From Salvelinus alpinus (Eukaryota > Chordata > Actinopteri > Salmoniformes > Salmonidae), in NCBI RefSeq assembly GCF_045679555.1, contig NC_092091.1:11929918-11993917 (forward strand): a stretch of 64,000 nt of DNA. The letters run 5' to 3'. Shown here in pieces: positions 13,725-22,689 of this stretch. The first letter of the stretch is position 1, and each line of letters opens with the position of its first letter. The notes beneath the pieces were generated by a model, which saw only the letters and a program-made list of their open reading frames with translations, did not search any database and was not told the DNA's origin. Made by a program: the position numbers and the translations under genes.

Positions 13725-16700
13725 CATGCTGGGTGTTTTTGGAGTCTGAGTGTTTGGTGTGGAAAGCTCTATCCTAACTAACTTTCTTGATTCCTTTCTT
13801 TACATGTTATTTTCTATGGTGGAGGGTTAATGCAATATTTGTTTTTGGCGGTATCCAAAGTTTTTTTTTCAAAGTTAGGGTGGAAGAGGACAGAGTAACT
13901 TTCCTGGGGGTTGGAAGGTGTAGTGTGCGCAATGGCTTCTCAGCCTAGCGCGGAGGAGACGCTGTCTATACAGCATGGATTCAGGTGTGTTCCTGAGAAC
14001 GGAGTTAAGGTGGAGGAGGTTCTGCTCGCGGTCGGTGAACAGGTAGGAGCTGAGTTTATACATTCTGCTTCTAGAATGAACAAAGCTGTGGTTGTGTTCA
14101 TGAAAAGGGCTAATTTGGTCGGTAGGCTAATTGCTAGCGGAATATTTGTAAGGGATGTGTTGGTGTCAATTTCACCTCTCTCTACCCCTTCAACAAGAGT
14201 TGTAGTGGCAAATTTGCCTCCGTTTATCACGGATGATCAAATTAGGAAAGAGCTGAGTCGTTTTGGTAAGTTTGCTAGCGGTTTCCGTGTACTGTCAGCA
14301 GGGTTTCAGGCAGATGCCGTTAAACACGTTGTTTCGTTCCGGAGGCAAGTGTTTATGTTTCTGAACAACAACGAGCAACAGCTAAATGTGCATTTTAAAG
14401 TGAGGCATGGGGAGGGGCTCTATGCAGGTTTTGCCAGCACAGATAGTCTACGGTGTTTTGAATGTGGGGATTTGGGGCACAAGAGCTTTGCGTGCCCACA
14501 TAAAGGCCGTAGACAAGGTGAGGATACAAGCGCAAATGGGGGAAATCGAGGTCAAAATGCAGGGGGTAAGGAGATGCAGACAGCAGAGGCTGGGCCTAGT
14601 CAGTCTAGAGATGGTGGTGTAGATGAGGCTGGGCCTAGTCAGGCTAGAGATGGTAGGGTAGTGGAGGCTGGGTCTAGTCAGGCTAGAGATGGTGGAGAAG
14701 CAGAGGCTGGGTCTAGTCAGGCTAGAGATGGTGGGGTAGCTGAGGCTGGGCCTAGTTATGCTATGGAGGGTGGTGTAGAGGGTGCTGGGTCTAGGCAGGC
14801 TATGGATGGTGGTATAGCAGAGGCTGAGTCTAGTCATGCTATGGATGGTGGGGTAGCTGAGGCTGGCCCAAGTCATGCTATGGAGGGTGGTGTAGATGAT
14901 GCTGGGCCGAGTCATGCTATGGAGGGTGGTGCAGATGATGCTGGGCCGAGTCATGCTATGGAGGGTGGTGTAGATGATACTGGGTCTAGTCAGGTTATTC
15001 TAGTGGATGAGGAGAGTATAGTGGGGAAGTGTAAGAGATTAGGGGGGGAGGAGGAGGGTGTCAAGAGGAAAAGGAAAAAGGGTGTGGACAAAGGCACCAT
15101 GGAAATGTTGCCTGTTGCTGTGGGTGAGGCCCTAACCAGAGAGAAAGGGCAGGTGGTCAGGGTGGGAGATAGAGAAGAGGAGGAAAGTGAGTCTGAGGAA
15201 GAGGATGAGGAGTTATTTTTTTCAGACTCCTCTTCAATTGGCCCGGAGCTGACAGCCAGTCAACCAGAGGGGTCTAAGTACACGTTGAGAGAACTGACAA
15301 GGTTCCTGAATGAGACTAAGGGGAAAAAAGTTAATCTTGAGGCTTTTTTTCCTGATTCTAGAAAGTTTGTAAGATCAGTACAACATGCTATGAGAAATGA
15401 GGGGCATGGTGTCCTCTCACCCAAGAAACGGTTTAGGTTGAGGAAGTGGGTCACAACAGTGCGTAAAGGTTTACCTTCAGACACTGTTTAAATGTTTAAT
15501 TTCTTACTGACACTGGGGCTTTTTGAGCTTTCCTATTGGTCTATTTCTCTGCTGGCTTTTCTCCCACTTCTTATGGAGACTCTTCGGGTAGGCTCGCTTA
15601 ATATAAATGGTGCCAGAGATGCGGGAAAGAGGAGTGTGTTGGGTGAATATGTAAAACAAAAGAAAGTACAGGTGTTGTTTCTGCAGGAGACGCATAGTGA
15701 TGTGGTGAATGAAGTTGATTGGGGGCTCTGGTGGAAAGGGGCAAGTGTGTTGAGCCATGGGACAAATCTTAGTGCAGGGGTGGCAGTCCTTTTTGCACCG
15801 GGTCTGGCTGTAAAAATTTGCTCCTCAAAGGAGGTGTGTAGGGGCAGGTTGCTTGTTGTTAAAGCAGAGATTAACAACATGGGTTTTGTCTTTATAAATG
15901 TGTATGCGCCTAACACAGGGAGAGAAAGAGGGGTTCTATTTGGGAGTCTTAGACAGGAACTCTCACAAGTAGCGCCTGAGGAGACGCTGGTGATCGGAGG
16001 TGACTGGAACTGTACAATGGATTTTACAAAAGACAGAAATGGGGAAGAGCCTCATTCAGTGTCAGTGGGAGTGTTAAGGGACATCTTTAATCAGTTTGAC
16101 CTAGTGGATGTTTGGAGAACTAAACATCCAAACACAAGACAGTATACGTGGGTGAAGGTTTTTGGGGCTAGGGTGAGTGCAGCCCGACTTGATCGTTTTT
16201 ACATGTCCAGGAATCAGAGCAATAGGCTGCTGGGTGCTACCATTCTCCCAGTGGGGTTTTCGGATCACCACATAACCATGGCTCGGCTGTCTATTTCACC
16301 AGGGCCCCGGCAGGCATCTTATTGGAAGTTCAATGTAAAGCTCTTACAAGATGCCACTTTTTGCTCAGGTTTCCAGACTTTTTGGGAAAGATGGGGGCAG
16401 CGAAGAGAGGAGTATGAGTCTCTGAGTCAATGGTGGGATGTGGGGAAAGTGCAAATTCGGCTTTTCTGTCAACAGTACACAGCTCTCTCATCCTCAGAGG
16501 CTAGGAGAGTATTGGGGGAACTAGAGCGGTGTATTAGTGAGATGGAGGTAGAGATGGTGGGGCAAGGCAATGTAGGCCTCCAGGCTAACTTAGCCGAATT
16601 ACGTAGGGACCTGGGTAGTTTTTTCCAGGTTAAAGCAAAGGGAGCACTTGTAAGAGCTAGGTTCTCCATGCTCAAGGAGATGGATGCTCCCAGCTCCTTC

Positions 16701-19628
16701 TTCTTTGGTTTGGAAAGACAGAGCAGTGAAGCCAAGGGTATGCATTGTCTACGGCTGTCTGATGGGCGGGTGACCTCTGTGGTGGGGGAGATGCGGGAGC
16801 GGACTGTGGAGTTTTATACTGAATTGTATAGGGCAGAAATGTGTGATCCTATGTGTGCTCAGGTCTTGTTCGCAGGACTCCCTAAGCTCTCTCGGGCACA
16901 GAGGGATGAAATGGACATTCCTCTGTTGTCACATGAACTGGCAGAGGCCGTAACCCAGATGTCCCCCGGTCGTGCACCCGGGGTCGATGGACTTCCAGTG
17001 GAGTTTTACAAAAAATTCTGGGGAACTATTGGACAGGATTTCTTTTGCGTGTTGCGTGAATGCGTCGAGGTAGGAGAGTTGCCGATGAGCTGCCGTCGGG
17101 CGGCACTGACTCTCCTGCCCAAAAAAGGGGACTTGTGTGAACTTAAGAACTGGAGGCCTGTGGCATTACTCTGTGCGGACTATAAGATATTTGCCAAGGT
17201 CCTCTCTAACAGACTGAAGTCCCATCTGGACTCTATAATACACAAGGACCAGACATATTGTGTACCGGGACGCTCAATCACGGACAACTTGTTCTTGATT
17301 AGGGACATGTTGGACTTGTCGAGAGGTTCTAATGTGAACTTTGGACTGGTCTCTTTAGATCAAGAGAAGGCTTTTGATAGAGTGGATCATGAGTATCTGT
17401 TTAATGTGATGTCTGTGTTTGGGTTTGGGAAGAGCTTTGTGAACTGTGTGAAGCTGTTGTATGCTGGGGCGTCATGTATGGTTAAGGTGGGAGGGGCGCT
17501 CAGTAGGCCTGTCTGGGTGAGACGGGGCATTAGACAAGGATGCCCTCTATCTGGGCAGCTGTACACACTAGCCATTGAGCCTTTTTTAGGACTGCTACGC
17601 AGGAGACTGCGGGGAGTGTGCTGGACAGGCATGGAGGTGGTGACAGGAATAGCAGTCTCAGCATATGCAGATGATGTTTCTGTGATGGTCAGGGATGGGC
17701 AAGATATGCAGGAGCTAGAGACCAGTCTGAAGGTGTACGAGGGAGCTTCATCAGCTAAGGTAAACTGGGGAAAGAGCAAAGCTCTGTTATGTGGGGCATG
17801 GGGGGATAGGGCTCCTCCTCTGCTTCCAGGGGGTTTGCAGTGGGGTTGTGAAGGGCTTAAAGTGTTGGGGGTGTACCTGGGCTCGGAGAGGTGGGTCAGC
17901 AAGAACTGGGAGGGGCTGTCACAGGCAGTGGTGTCAAGACTGGCCAGGTGGAGGTGGCTCCTGTCCCAAGTGTCATATAGAGGGAGGGTGCTGATAATCA
18001 ACAACCTGGTGGCATCTTCCTTGTGGCATAAACTGGCTGTCCTCAACCCCCCCGCCGGTCTGCTTGCAGACCTGCAACGCAAGCTGGTGGACTTCTTTTG
18101 GTCGGGCCATCACTGGCTGAAGGCAGCAGTGTTGTACATGACCGTCCACGAAGGAGGACAGGGCCTGGTGGAACTGGAGAGCAGGATGGCTGCTTTCCGG
18201 CTAAAGGCGGTGCAGAGACTGCTGTACCATACTGATGTTGGCTGGAGGGAACCAGCATGCGCGCTGCTGAGGAGAGCTGGCGGATTAGGGTTGGACCGGC
18301 AGCTGTTCCTCATGAAGCTGGAGAGGCTGAGTACAGCAGGTCTCTCAGAGTTTTACTCTGCGGTGCTGAGGGCCTGGCAGCTGCTAAGGCCCACACGAGA
18401 AGGGGGTGTGGAGCCTGGGCAGTGGGTGTGGGAGGAGCCTATTTTCCACAACCCAGCCATCCCTTTGAGATCGGTTCAGTCGGCCACCCTGCAGAGGCAA
18501 CTGATGGCAGGGGGTTTACAAAGGCTAGGTGACCTGAGACTGCTGGGAGAGGAGGGGTGGAAAACCCCGGAGGTCTTGGCGCAACAAACAGGAATAACGT
18601 CTCTTAGGCTGCTGGAGAGATTCCTGGAGGAGGTCCAGGAGGCACTGTCTGAGCCGGTAAGGGGGGTGTTTGAGAGGCCAAAGAGAGAGGGGCCACCAAT
18701 GTTTCCGCCACTGCAGGTGACGGCAGAGACTGGAGACTGGCAAGGGGGTCTGGAGGACTTGTTAGATTTTAACACTCCGAGCCTGGGGGAGTTTGAGGGG
18801 GTGGGAGGTAAAGCCCTCTACAACCTCTGCGTTAAGGTTAGGAACATTAGAAGCCTAACAGGAGTGAAGGCACATCAGTGGCAGGGGGTATGTGGGGCGG
18901 AGAGTATGGTGGGTTTTAGATGGAGGGCGCTCTACAAACCCCCAGTACCAAAGAGGTCAGGGGACCTCCAGTGGAGGGTTCTTCATGGAGCCCTGGCCAC
19001 TAACAGCTGGTTGGCACGGGTTGATCCGGGAATTGGGCAGGGGTGTCCTTTCTGTCAAATGAGAGAAACTGTGATTCATGTGTTTTCTGTGTGCACCAGG
19101 TTAATGCCATTAATGTCTCTGTTGGAATGTCTGTGTGACAGGTTGGGGGTGGTTTTTGCTGTTGGGATGTTTATAATGGGATACAGGTATTCGAGTAAGG
19201 AGAAAGAAAAATGTGTTTTGTTGAATTTTCTGTTTGCTCAGGCAAAATTAGCTATTTGGCTAACAAGGAGAAACAGGGTCAAAGGTGGGGGGATAACAGA
19301 CCCTTTACTACTGTTTAATGGGATGGTCTCTGCGCGCCTTAGGGTTGAGTTTGAGTTCTATAAACTGATCAAATGTGTGGAGATGTTTGAGGAGATATGG
19401 TGTGTTGGGGGGGCTGTCTGTATTGCTGGGGAAGATGTTTTGGATATACGGTTGTAGGAGAGGGTATTGTTTTTGTGTATGGTGATGGTGGTTTGTATCA
19501 TGTGGTAGATGGAAAGGTGAGTATGGTACATGTATGCAGTACAGGATATATTTTTGTTTTTTTATTTTAGGGGGGGGTGAGTTTTAAATGAAATGAGAAT
19601 GTTTCAATAAAGAAAGACAAAAAGTCAA

Positions 19629-19727
<99 letters not shown>

Positions 19728-20894
19728 TCTGTCTCTGTCTGTCTCTGTCTGTCTCTGTCTCTCTCTGTCTCTCTCTGTCTCTGTCTCTCTCTGTCTCTGT
19801 CTCCAGAGTTATCAGTCTCTCTCCAGTATCAGTGTATCTTCAGACTTACCCAGCATCGTTGTCCGTCCTCTTCAGTATTTTGGAGATATGAGTAAGACTG
19901 TGTCTGAACTGAGAGAGAAACTAGAAGACTTCCTTAAAGGAGAATGGACCAAGATCTCCACTACAGGTGTGTTGAAAATAATAACAACATCAACTTTAGA
20001 CCATTGAAAGTTCCCTACTAGTCACATACATGTGGAATATGGTATGATGATAACATTCCCTCTCTCTGTCAATGTGTTTGTGTGTCTGTAGTGAATATAG
20101 TGGATGTTGTACTGCCTCCAGAGCCCAAGACCAGAGAAGAGTTTTTACAATGTGAGTCTCTTTATCGTGAAGTAACTAACAGTCTCTTTTTACTGACACT
20201 CCTAACAATCTCTCTAGAAATATATAGCAATAGTAGATCTAATCAAAGACTGGGTATCTATTTGACTCCTCATATTTCTCTGATTTGATCTCTGCTGTGC
20301 TCTAATCAAAGACAGGGTAGATACAGTATCTGACTTAACTTATTGTTCTAACTCCCCTCATTGGTCTCTGCTCTTCTCCCAGATTCCTGTCAGCTCACAC
20401 TGGACCCAAACGCAGCAGGCACACGCCTCTCTCTGTCTGAAGGGAACAGAAAGGTGTCCCAAACATGCCAAGTCCAACCATATCCTGGTCATCCAGACAG
20501 ATTCACAAACTACTACCAGGTTCTGTGTAGAGAGGGTCTGTCTGGACGCTGTTACTGGGAGGTGGAGTGGAGTGGGGTGTATGTTATTACATCGGTCTCA
20601 TATAAAGACATCAGTAGAACAGAGAGAGGTAATGCATTTGGATGCAATGACAAGTCCTGGAGTTTGCAGTGCTCCAGTGATCGTTATTATTTCAGACACA
20701 ATGATGTTGAGACTAAAGTATCAGGCCCTCAGTCCTCCAGAGTAGGAGTGTACCTGGATCACAAGGCAGGTACTCTGTCCTTCTACAGTGTCTGTGACAC
20801 AATGACCCTCCTCCACAGAGTCCAGACCACATTCACTCAGCCCCTCTATCCTGGGTTTTGGCTCTCTGGTACTGCTGAGCTGGTTAAACTGTAG
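3999..20894 (+). CDS. TRIM A: finTRIM / TRIM16-TRIM25-like RING E3 ligase with PRY-SPRY, six exons
   Basis: Six exons join in frame: 3999-4595, 7530-7625, 13325-13549, 19807-19966, 20092-20151, 20383-20894, all with AG/GT borders (about 549 aa). Exon 1 (199 codons) holds a C3HC4 RING (about residues 14-58, with CGHSYC and CPLC) and two B-boxes (about 98-135 and 150-190, [12 protein letters not shown] in the second). Exons 2-4 are rich in E, K, Q and L and form the coiled coil. Exon 6 is a PRY-SPRY (B30.2) domain with LDPN, WEVEW and [13 protein letters not shown]. Family knowledge: cytoplasmic E3 ubiquitin ligases of fish antiviral immunity; function here is inferred. ATG 3999 opens MAQQG just before the RING, as in TRIM C. 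Exon 3 is 9 nt shorter than in its paralogues. Introns 1, 2 and 3 are swollen by an LTR-like repeat, several LINE remnants and a whole LINE. I see no stop or frameshift, but transcription across these introns is untested. Confidence 0.85.
4995..7436 (-). mobile_element. LTR-like repeat with internal minisatellite, right arm
   Basis: Fossil in TRIM A intron 1. On the minus strand it begins TGTGATAG (7436) and ends CCACAACA (4995), giving TG..CA ends about 2.44 kb apart, with the same TATA-like and polyadenylation signals as the left arm. About 68 bp of intron sequence is found on both sides (4927-4994 and 7437-7505). No internal viral genes are present, so it looks like a solo LTR. Confidence 0.55.
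5487..7305 (-). repeat. 36-bp minisatellite, right arm (about 50 units)
   Basis: Reverse complement of the 1-2279 array, with the same unit and variants in the same order next to the unique flank (5487-5760 mirrors 2000-2279). Confidence 0.95.
7998..9030 (+). mobile_element. I-clade (Nimb-like) LINE ORF1 fragment, copy 1
   Basis: Encodes a Gag-like ORF1 with three CCHC-type knuckles ([27 protein letters not shown] and a third across a frameshift near 8395), then [15 protein letters not shown]. The 3' UTR ends in ccaaagaagaagaaac. ORF2 is absent. A longer copy occupies the matching intron of TRIM B, so this one predates the A/B split. Confidence 0.7.
9100..9305 (+). mobile_element. Ty3/gypsy-type reverse-transcriptase fossil fragment
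   Basis: About 200 bp encodes a short RT block ([20 protein letters not shown]) typical of gypsy-type LTR retrotransposons. It is a small broken piece with no LTR nearby. Confidence 0.6.
9360..10315 (-). mobile_element. CR1/L2/Rex1-group LINE 3' fragment
   Basis: Minus-strand translation gives RT C-terminal text: [50 protein letters not shown], with frame breaks. The tail at 9360-9425 reads, on the minus strand, gagaacgtgttctcaactgg and then taaataaaggtgaaata. The exact clade is not settled. Confidence 0.7.
10630..11485 (+). repeat. 41-bp minisatellite born inside LINE ORF2 and split by an L2 insertion
   Basis: Units of about 41 bp (gatgggtgggtaacttctgt and on) run 10630-10889 and 11364-11485. 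The intact LINE carries one matching copy at about 16759-16800 (gatgggcgggtgacctctgt). An L2-type fragment interrupts the array. Confidence 0.85.
10890..11362 (+). mobile_element. 5'-truncated L2-type LINE inserted in the 41-bp array
   Basis: Encodes the usual C-terminal end of fish L2-type RT proteins ([47 protein letters not shown]) and ends in the tail aagtcgctctggataagagc followed by atgtaaatgtaaatgt repeats. The ORF is open to its stop at 11207-11209, so it is fairly young. Confidence 0.85.
13110..13225 (+). repeat. Two-copy repeat in the old LINE 3' UTR
   Basis: About 52-bp unit ggtgctggatggtgtattgt + actgtggtgttgggt, two copies. The same two copies occur in TRIM C at 52755-52850 (opposite strand). 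Confidence 0.85.
13641..13720 (+). repeat. (TC)n tract, 5' side of the LINE target
   Basis: Pure (TC)n ending exactly where LINE sequence starts. Confidence 0.95.
13932..15491 (+). CDS. LINE ORF1: nucleic-acid-binding protein with CCHC knuckle and 13-residue repeats
   Basis: 519 aa from ATG 13932 ([17 protein letters not shown]). Residues about 50-165 look like an RRM-like/Tx1 ORF1 domain ([20 protein letters not shown]). A single zinc knuckle [14 protein letters not shown] lies at about 175-188. Residues about 213-353 are roughly eleven 13-residue repeats of the type [13 protein letters not shown] encoded by a 39-bp tandem array. A Lys/Arg cluster and an acidic run ([13 protein letters not shown]) follow, then a conserved basic C-terminus. 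Expected role is packaging of LINE RNA. The stop TAA abuts the ATG of ORF2. Confidence 0.85.
   Translation: MASQPSAEETLSIQHGFRCVPENGVKVEEVLLAVGEQVGAEFIHSASRMNKAVVVFMKRANLVGRLIASGIFVRDVLVSISPLSTPSTRVVVANLPPFITDDQIRKELSRFGKFASGFRVLSAGFQADAVKHVVSFRRQVFMFLNNNEQQLNVHFKVRHGEGLYAGFASTDSLRCFECGDLGHKSFACPHKGRRQGEDTSANGGNRGQNAGGKEMQTAEAGPSQSRDGGVDEAGPSQARDGRVVEAGSSQARDGGEAEAGSSQARDGGVAEAGPSYAMEGGVEGAGSRQAMDGGIAEAESSHAMDGGVAEAGPSHAMEGGVDDAGPSHAMEGGADDAGPSHAMEGGVDDTGSSQVILVDEESIVGKCKRLGGEEEGVKRKRKKGVDKGTMEMLPVAVGEALTREKGQVVRVGDREEEESESEEEDEELFFSDSSSIGPELTASQPEGSKYTLRELTRFLNETKGKKVNLEAFFPDSRKFVRSVQHAMRNEGHGVLSPKKRFRLRKWVTTVRKGLPSDTV
14569..14990 (+). repeat. 39-bp coding tandem repeat within LINE ORF1
   Basis: About eleven 39-bp units keep the ORF1 frame and encode [13 protein letters not shown]-like peptides with variation (SQ/SH, ARD/AMD/AME). 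The variation clusters by neighbour, which suggests stepwise local duplication. Confidence 0.85.
15492..19457 (+). CDS. LINE ORF2: endonuclease-reverse transcriptase of Tx1/L1 type
   Basis: 1321 aa, fully open. An APE-type endonuclease starts near residue 28 ([16 protein letters not shown]) with QETHSD, NVYAPN, GGDWNC, RLDRFY and SDHH, so every catalytic block is present. The reverse transcriptase spans about 510-800: [47 protein letters not shown] and catalytic YADD at residues 725-728 (nt 17664-17675). A C-terminal zinc motif ([17 protein letters not shown]) is near residue 1185. The protein would nick TC-rich target DNA and prime reverse transcription there; the target comes from family knowledge and from the flanks. 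The first 27 residues are hydrophobic and may be untranslated if METLR is the start. Confidence 0.9.
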   Translation: MFNFLLTLGLFELSYWSISLLAFLPLLMETLRVGSLNINGARDAGKRSVLGEYVKQKKVQVLFLQETHSDVVNEVDWGLWWKGASVLSHGTNLSAGVAVLFAPGLAVKICSSKEVCRGRLLVVKAEINNMGFVFINVYAPNTGRERGVLFGSLRQELSQVAPEETLVIGGDWNCTMDFTKDRNGEEPHSVSVGVLRDIFNQFDLVDVWRTKHPNTRQYTWVKVFGARVSAARLDRFYMSRNQSNRLLGATILPVGFSDHHITMARLSISPGPRQASYWKFNVKLLQDATFCSGFQTFWERWGQRREEYESLSQWWDVGKVQIRLFCQQYTALSSSEARRVLGELERCISEMEVEMVGQGNVGLQANLAELRRDLGSFFQVKAKGALVRARFSMLKEMDAPSSFFFGLERQSSEAKGMHCLRLSDGRVTSVVGEMRERTVEFYTELYRAEMCDPMCAQVLFAGLPKLSRAQRDEMDIPLLSHELAEAVTQMSPGRAPGVDGLPVEFYKKFWGTIGQDFFCVLRECVEVGELPMSCRRAALTLLPKKGDLCELKNWRPVALLCADYKIFAKVLSNRLKSHLDSIIHKDQTYCVPGRSITDNLFLIRDMLDLSRGSNVNFGLVSLDQEKAFDRVDHEYLFNVMSVFGFGKSFVNCVKLLYAGASCMVKVGGALSRPVWVRRGIRQGCPLSGQLYTLAIEPFLGLLRRRLRGVCWTGMEVVTGIAVSAYADDVSVMVRDGQDMQELETSLKVYEGASSAKVNWGKSKALLCGAWGDRAPPLLPGGLQWGCEGLKVLGVYLGSERWVSKNWEGLSQAVVSRLARWRWLLSQVSYRGRVLIINNLVASSLWHKLAVLNPPAGLLADLQRKLVDFFWSGHHWLKAAVLYMTVHEGGQGLVELESRMAAFRLKAVQRLLYHTDVGWREPACALLRRAGGLGLDRQLFLMKLERLSTAGLSEFYSAVLRAWQLLRPTREGGVEPGQWVWEEPIFHNPAIPLRSVQSATLQRQLMAGGLQRLGDLRLLGEEGWKTPEVLAQQTGITSLRLLERFLEEVQEALSEPVRGVFERPKREGPPMFPPLQVTAETGDWQGGLEDLLDFNTPSLGEFEGVGGKALYNLCVKVRNIRSLTGVKAHQWQGVCGAESMVGFRWRALYKPPVPKRSGDLQWRVLHGALATNSWLARVDPGIGQGCPFCQMRETVIHVFSVCTRLMPLMSLLECLCDRLGVVFAVGMFIMGYRYSSKEKEKCVLLNFLFAQAKLAIWLTRRNRVKGGGITDPLLLFNGMVSARLRVEFEFYKLIKCVEMFEEIWCVGGAVCIAGEDVLDIRL
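19632..19800 (+). repeat. (TC)n tract, 3' side of the LINE target and exon 4 polypyrimidine tract
   Basis: (TC)n, partly tctg-rich, from the LINE 3' end to the acceptor ctccag at 19801-19806. Confidence 0.95.
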
Positions 20895-22306
20895 TAGGGC
20901 CCATATAGATACTAGTCATGCTGGTGGTGATGGTCCCCAGATGTGATGATTCATTCTGCTCTGTTTTATGTACAATGATTTGACTGATTTGATCTTCAAT
21001 ACTTTCACTTTGATTTTTCTGACTGATTTGAATTTTAATAGATTTAAGGTGCTCATATATAATTTAATAAAAAATTAATCTTGTATATTTCCATGAATCA
21101 TGATGTATGGTGTTGATGTATATTGGTTCTCATTCAGAACCATTGATATGTTTTCTCAGTTGGTTCTCTGTCTCTATGTAATTCACTTCAGTGTCATTGA
21201 ACAGCTTAGAGGCTCGGCCCTACTTGATGTGTTTTCTGTCAGCTGGAGCTGCATGGAAAATGGTCCAGGAACAAAAGGACAATTCAGGACTAGTCAGCCC
21301 ACTACAAGCTGGTATCACTTACTTTCTACTAAACTATATGGTCTGGTTTCCCAGACACAGATTAATCCTAGTCCTAGACTAAAAAGTATGTTCAATGTAG
21401 ATGTCCGGGAAACCGGCCCGAAATGAGGCAACTTGCATACTCCCATACTGCTCAGTCAAGCAACATTAAACCTGTCCACCAGGTGGTGCTATTAACCAAA
21501 CAATAAAACCAGCAGATATCTTGACTTGCCTTCAGTATATCAGTATTGTTCAGAATAGTACTTTAATATCATTGGAGATTGATGGTCTTTTTAATCCACT
21601 ATCCAGAGTCAGGAACAGGTGAAGTTAGGTCTGCTACTGTTCAGTGATTAAATATGACTTATGGTGATGGGAAATAAAAAATACAACACTCAACTTCATC
21701 TAGTAATAGTTTTCCTTTGTTATTTATTCCAAGGTGTCTTTAACTTATAAATGGATTGTGTGGAGGTGAGCTAGTGGTGTGGCTGATAGAATAGAATGAA
21801 AAGGGAGGATGGGAGGGGAAATGGGCAGATATATCAGACAGATGAGGAAGAGAAAGATGTTCATACAGGAGTTCGTGGCTCTGTTCCAAATAGCTCCCTA
21901 TTCCCTGCGTAGTGCACTAGGCTTCTTTAGACCAGATCTACAGTAGTGTTCTAGATGTTAGATTGTTTCTCCCTGTCATTACAACATGACAATATGGTAA
22001 TGACTTTAGTGGTGTCCTCCTCTTCTGTTGTTATTGTTATTTTGTTATGTGTGTTGTCAGGTTGTTCTTCTGTGTTCCTAATTGAAAATCCATTAACAAT
22101 GAATCACTAACTAATGATATTCCAGTTGTGTTTAGACAACTTCATGTCTGACATCCCCCAGTTCTGTTCAGACCCATTGAACTGGGTCACATTCTAAGTG
22201 GTCACTTGTATTGATAGTCCATACTGGACCTAACTGTGGTTAACCAGACTGGAGGGGTTCTGATCACATATTCCCTCATCTCCACAACTTTACCTGGTGT
22301 CCCCTG

Positions 22307-22349
<43 letters not shown>

Positions 22350-22680
22350 TTCTCTCTCTAAACCGTATAGAAAGCAGACAACTTCAATATGGTTTTATTC
22401 CTGTAGTTTTCAGAACACATGGCGTGTGTCCCAATTATCTCCTTTCTCTCTAAGTGTGAACTTGTCCACTTCCCTTCATGGATTCAAAGGAAATGACTGG
22501 TATATGTAAACTCCATCTACACCATGTCAACACCAATCTAATGCTTTTACATTTGTGATGAGTAGTGAAGGAATGCTACACTTCAGGAGGAAGGAGAGAT
22601 AGTTGACCTTCATCAGTAGTTGATGTCGGGTTTCATCTGTCAAAAGGTTCATCATCCTGGTGACTTAGGAGTTATAAAGG
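20895..22680 (+). other. TRIM A 3' UTR and flank, duplicated (inverted) downstream of TRIM C
   Basis: No gene. Blocks such as gaatagggagctatttggaa (48470, reversed at about 21885) and gttgttcttctgtgttccta (22061) recur inverted at 48060-48900, and part recurs at 39040-39500 downstream of TRIM B. This flank was duplicated together with the genes. Confidence 0.75.
22309..22350 (+). repeat. (TC)n microsatellite downstream of TRIM A
   Basis: Short pure TC tract with no insertion. Confidence 0.9.
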
Positions 22681-22689
22681 TTGTTACAG

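Larger units (their letters stand above)
13721..19631 (+). mobile_element. Apparently full-length Tx1-clade LINE (Kibi-like) inside a (TC)n tract
   Basis: A 5.9-kb non-LTR retrotransposon with 5' UTR, two intact ORFs, a 3' UTR with AATAAA at 19606 and a short A-rich end. It is flanked directly by (TC)n on the left (to 13720) and (TC)n on the right (from 19632), with no other host sequence. Known Tx1-clade families are target specific; Kibi families use (TC)n. It lies in TRIM A intron 3 in the same orientation as the gene, within the polypyrimidine tract of the exon-4 acceptor. TRIM B and C have only the simple tract there. Open ORFs suggest recent insertion. Confidence 0.88.

Noticed and set aside
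15492-15572. Signal peptide or membrane anchor on LINE ORF2
   Set aside because: The hydrophobic 27 residues are probably a by-product of the ORF1-ORF2 junction; the endonuclease starts at the next Met.
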